Source of the DNA: Callipepla californica brunnescens
Taxonomy: Eukaryota > Chordata > Aves > Galliformes > Odontophoridae
Assembly (NCBI GenBank): GCA_023055505.1
Contig: JALIRH010000117.1
Location: 744,001 to 808,000, forward strand
DNA length: 64,000 nucleotides
Direction of reading: 5' to 3'
Numbering within the stretch: position 1 is the first letter of the stretch; every line of letters starts with the position of its first letter. The notes under the pieces were generated by a model. The model was not told the origin of the DNA. It saw nothing but the letters and a program-made list of their open reading frames with translations, and did not search any database. The position numbers were made by a program, and so were the translations under genes. Positions 63,368-64,000 of this stretch are shown in pieces.

Positions 63368-63481
63368 TCTTGCAGGCATCGCTCCGAGAAGAGAAGAAGC
63401 TCCGTGTGGAAAATGCAAAACTGAAGAAAGAAATTGAGGGGCTGAAACAGGAGCTGATTCAGGCTGAAATTCGAAATGGAG
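63368..63481 (+). CDS. AIMP1: AIMP1 coding exon 3
   Basis: 114 bp. The acceptor is cttctag, fixed by phase: the A left by exon 2 plus TC gives Ile. Reads ILQASLREEKKLRVENAKLK, then KEIEGLKQELIQAEIRNG, heptad-patterned and continuing the coiled coil. Ends with one base at donor G|gtgggg, a weak +4/+5 match. Residues to 74 are in the window; the lysine-rich linker and the EMAP-II tRNA-binding domain of this roughly 310-residue family lie to the right. Confidence 0.95.
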
Positions 63482-63544
63482 GTGGGGACTAAAGTCCTGT
63501 CTTCAGGCAACAAAATGTAGTTAGTTTTTAGATGTGTAGTTAGT

Positions 63545-63904
63545 TCTTGAAGGGGACAAGCTCTTTAGTAGGGCCTGTCGTGATAGGATGAGGAGAAATA
63601 GTTTCAAACTAAAAGAGGGGTGTTTTTGATTGAATAGAAGAAATCAGTTTTTTATGTTAAGGGCAGGGAGAGACTGGAACAGGTTGTCCAGAGAGCTGGT
63701 GGTGGATGCCCTGACCTTGGGAGTTGCACTCTGTCTCTAGAGGAACCTTCCAGCCCCTACAATTCTATGATCCTGTGACCTTGGAGAGATCCAAGGTCAG
63801 GCTGGAGGGGATGGTAACCTGATGGAGCTGTAGGTGCCCTGTTCGTTGCGGGGGAGCTGGATCAGATAGCCTTTAAAGATCCTTCCAATTAAAATGATTC
63901 TATG
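63545..63904 (+). mobile_element. CR1 LINE 3' end, interrupted by a second CR1 tail
   Basis: Sense CR1: tagggcctgtcgtgatagg, agtttcaaactaaaagaggg, actggaacaggttgtccag, gagctggtggtggatgccct, then after an interruption tccaaggtcaggctggagg, gctggatcagatagcc and aatgattctatg. The interrupting 55 bp is itself a CR1 tail. Confidence 0.93.
63721..63775 (+). mobile_element. Short CR1 tail nested in an older CR1
   Basis: 55 bp including ccttccagcccctacaattc and tatgatcctg, a CR1 3' terminus, flanked by two copies of tgaccttgg (63712-63720 and 63776-63784) that look like a target-site duplication. Confidence 0.75.
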
Positions 63905-64000
63905 TCTTGTGCTCTCTAATTTCTTTTTCTTTCGGAATGTGTGTCTATGACATCACTTATAAACTCTGAATTTTCCCAGATTTTATGTCTATTACAAGTT

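Larger units (their letters stand above)
63482..64000. other. AIMP1 intron 3 (partial)
   Basis: Mostly occupied by a nested pair of CR1 3' ends (63545-63904). Nothing else recognised to the window end. Confidence 0.85.

Overview
The window is vertebrate nuclear DNA, almost certainly from a galliform bird and most likely chicken. The evidence is many CR1 LINE 3' ends, a fragment that looks like the avian mariner Galluhop, long AT-rich introns with GT-AG exons, and a single CpG island. None of the long continuous ORFs is a gene. The real genes were found by joining short exons on conserved protein sequence and splice phase.

The window holds two genes arranged head to head. On the minus strand, 19 coding exons between 411 and 38703 splice in perfect phase into 620 codons, the N-terminal two thirds of TBCK (TBC1-domain-containing kinase). 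Exon 1 carries the ATG (38703-38701). The last exon in the window ends inside the TBC (RabGAP) domain, so the rest of that domain and the rhodanese domain lie to the left of base 1. The kinase domain is a pseudokinase (HRA and KFG in place of HRD and DFG), whereas the TBC arginine and glutamine fingers are intact.

On the plus strand is the start of AIMP1 (p43, EMAP-II precursor, scaffold of the multi-tRNA-synthetase complex). It has a probable first exon in the CpG island ending at 44497, an 18 kb intron, coding exon 2 (62537-62670) and coding exon 3 (63368-63481). The remaining exons lie to the right. The CpG island at about 43.95-44.79 kb is the shared bidirectional promoter.

The rest is intron: 1-38.5 kb and 38.7-44 kb for TBCK, 44.5-62.5 kb for AIMP1. 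It holds CR1 pieces (34.9, 40.6, 42.7, 43.0, 43.4, 48.4, 49.6, 50.9 and 63.5 kb), a decayed mariner (32 kb), MIR-like SINE remnants (25.8 and 26.7 kb), an (ATACC)19 satellite (3.3 kb), a CTCF-like site (21.2 kb) and an interstitial telomeric repeat beside a perfect hairpin (56.7 kb).

The most interesting signals are in AIMP1 intron 1. One is an exon-like terminal block at 55258 with acceptor, ORF, stop and AATAAA. Joined to AIMP1 exon 1 it would create a junction-spanning ATG and a 37-codon microprotein ORF. The other is an in-frame 102-nt exon-like block at 58770 with strong splice sites. Both are inferences that need transcript data.
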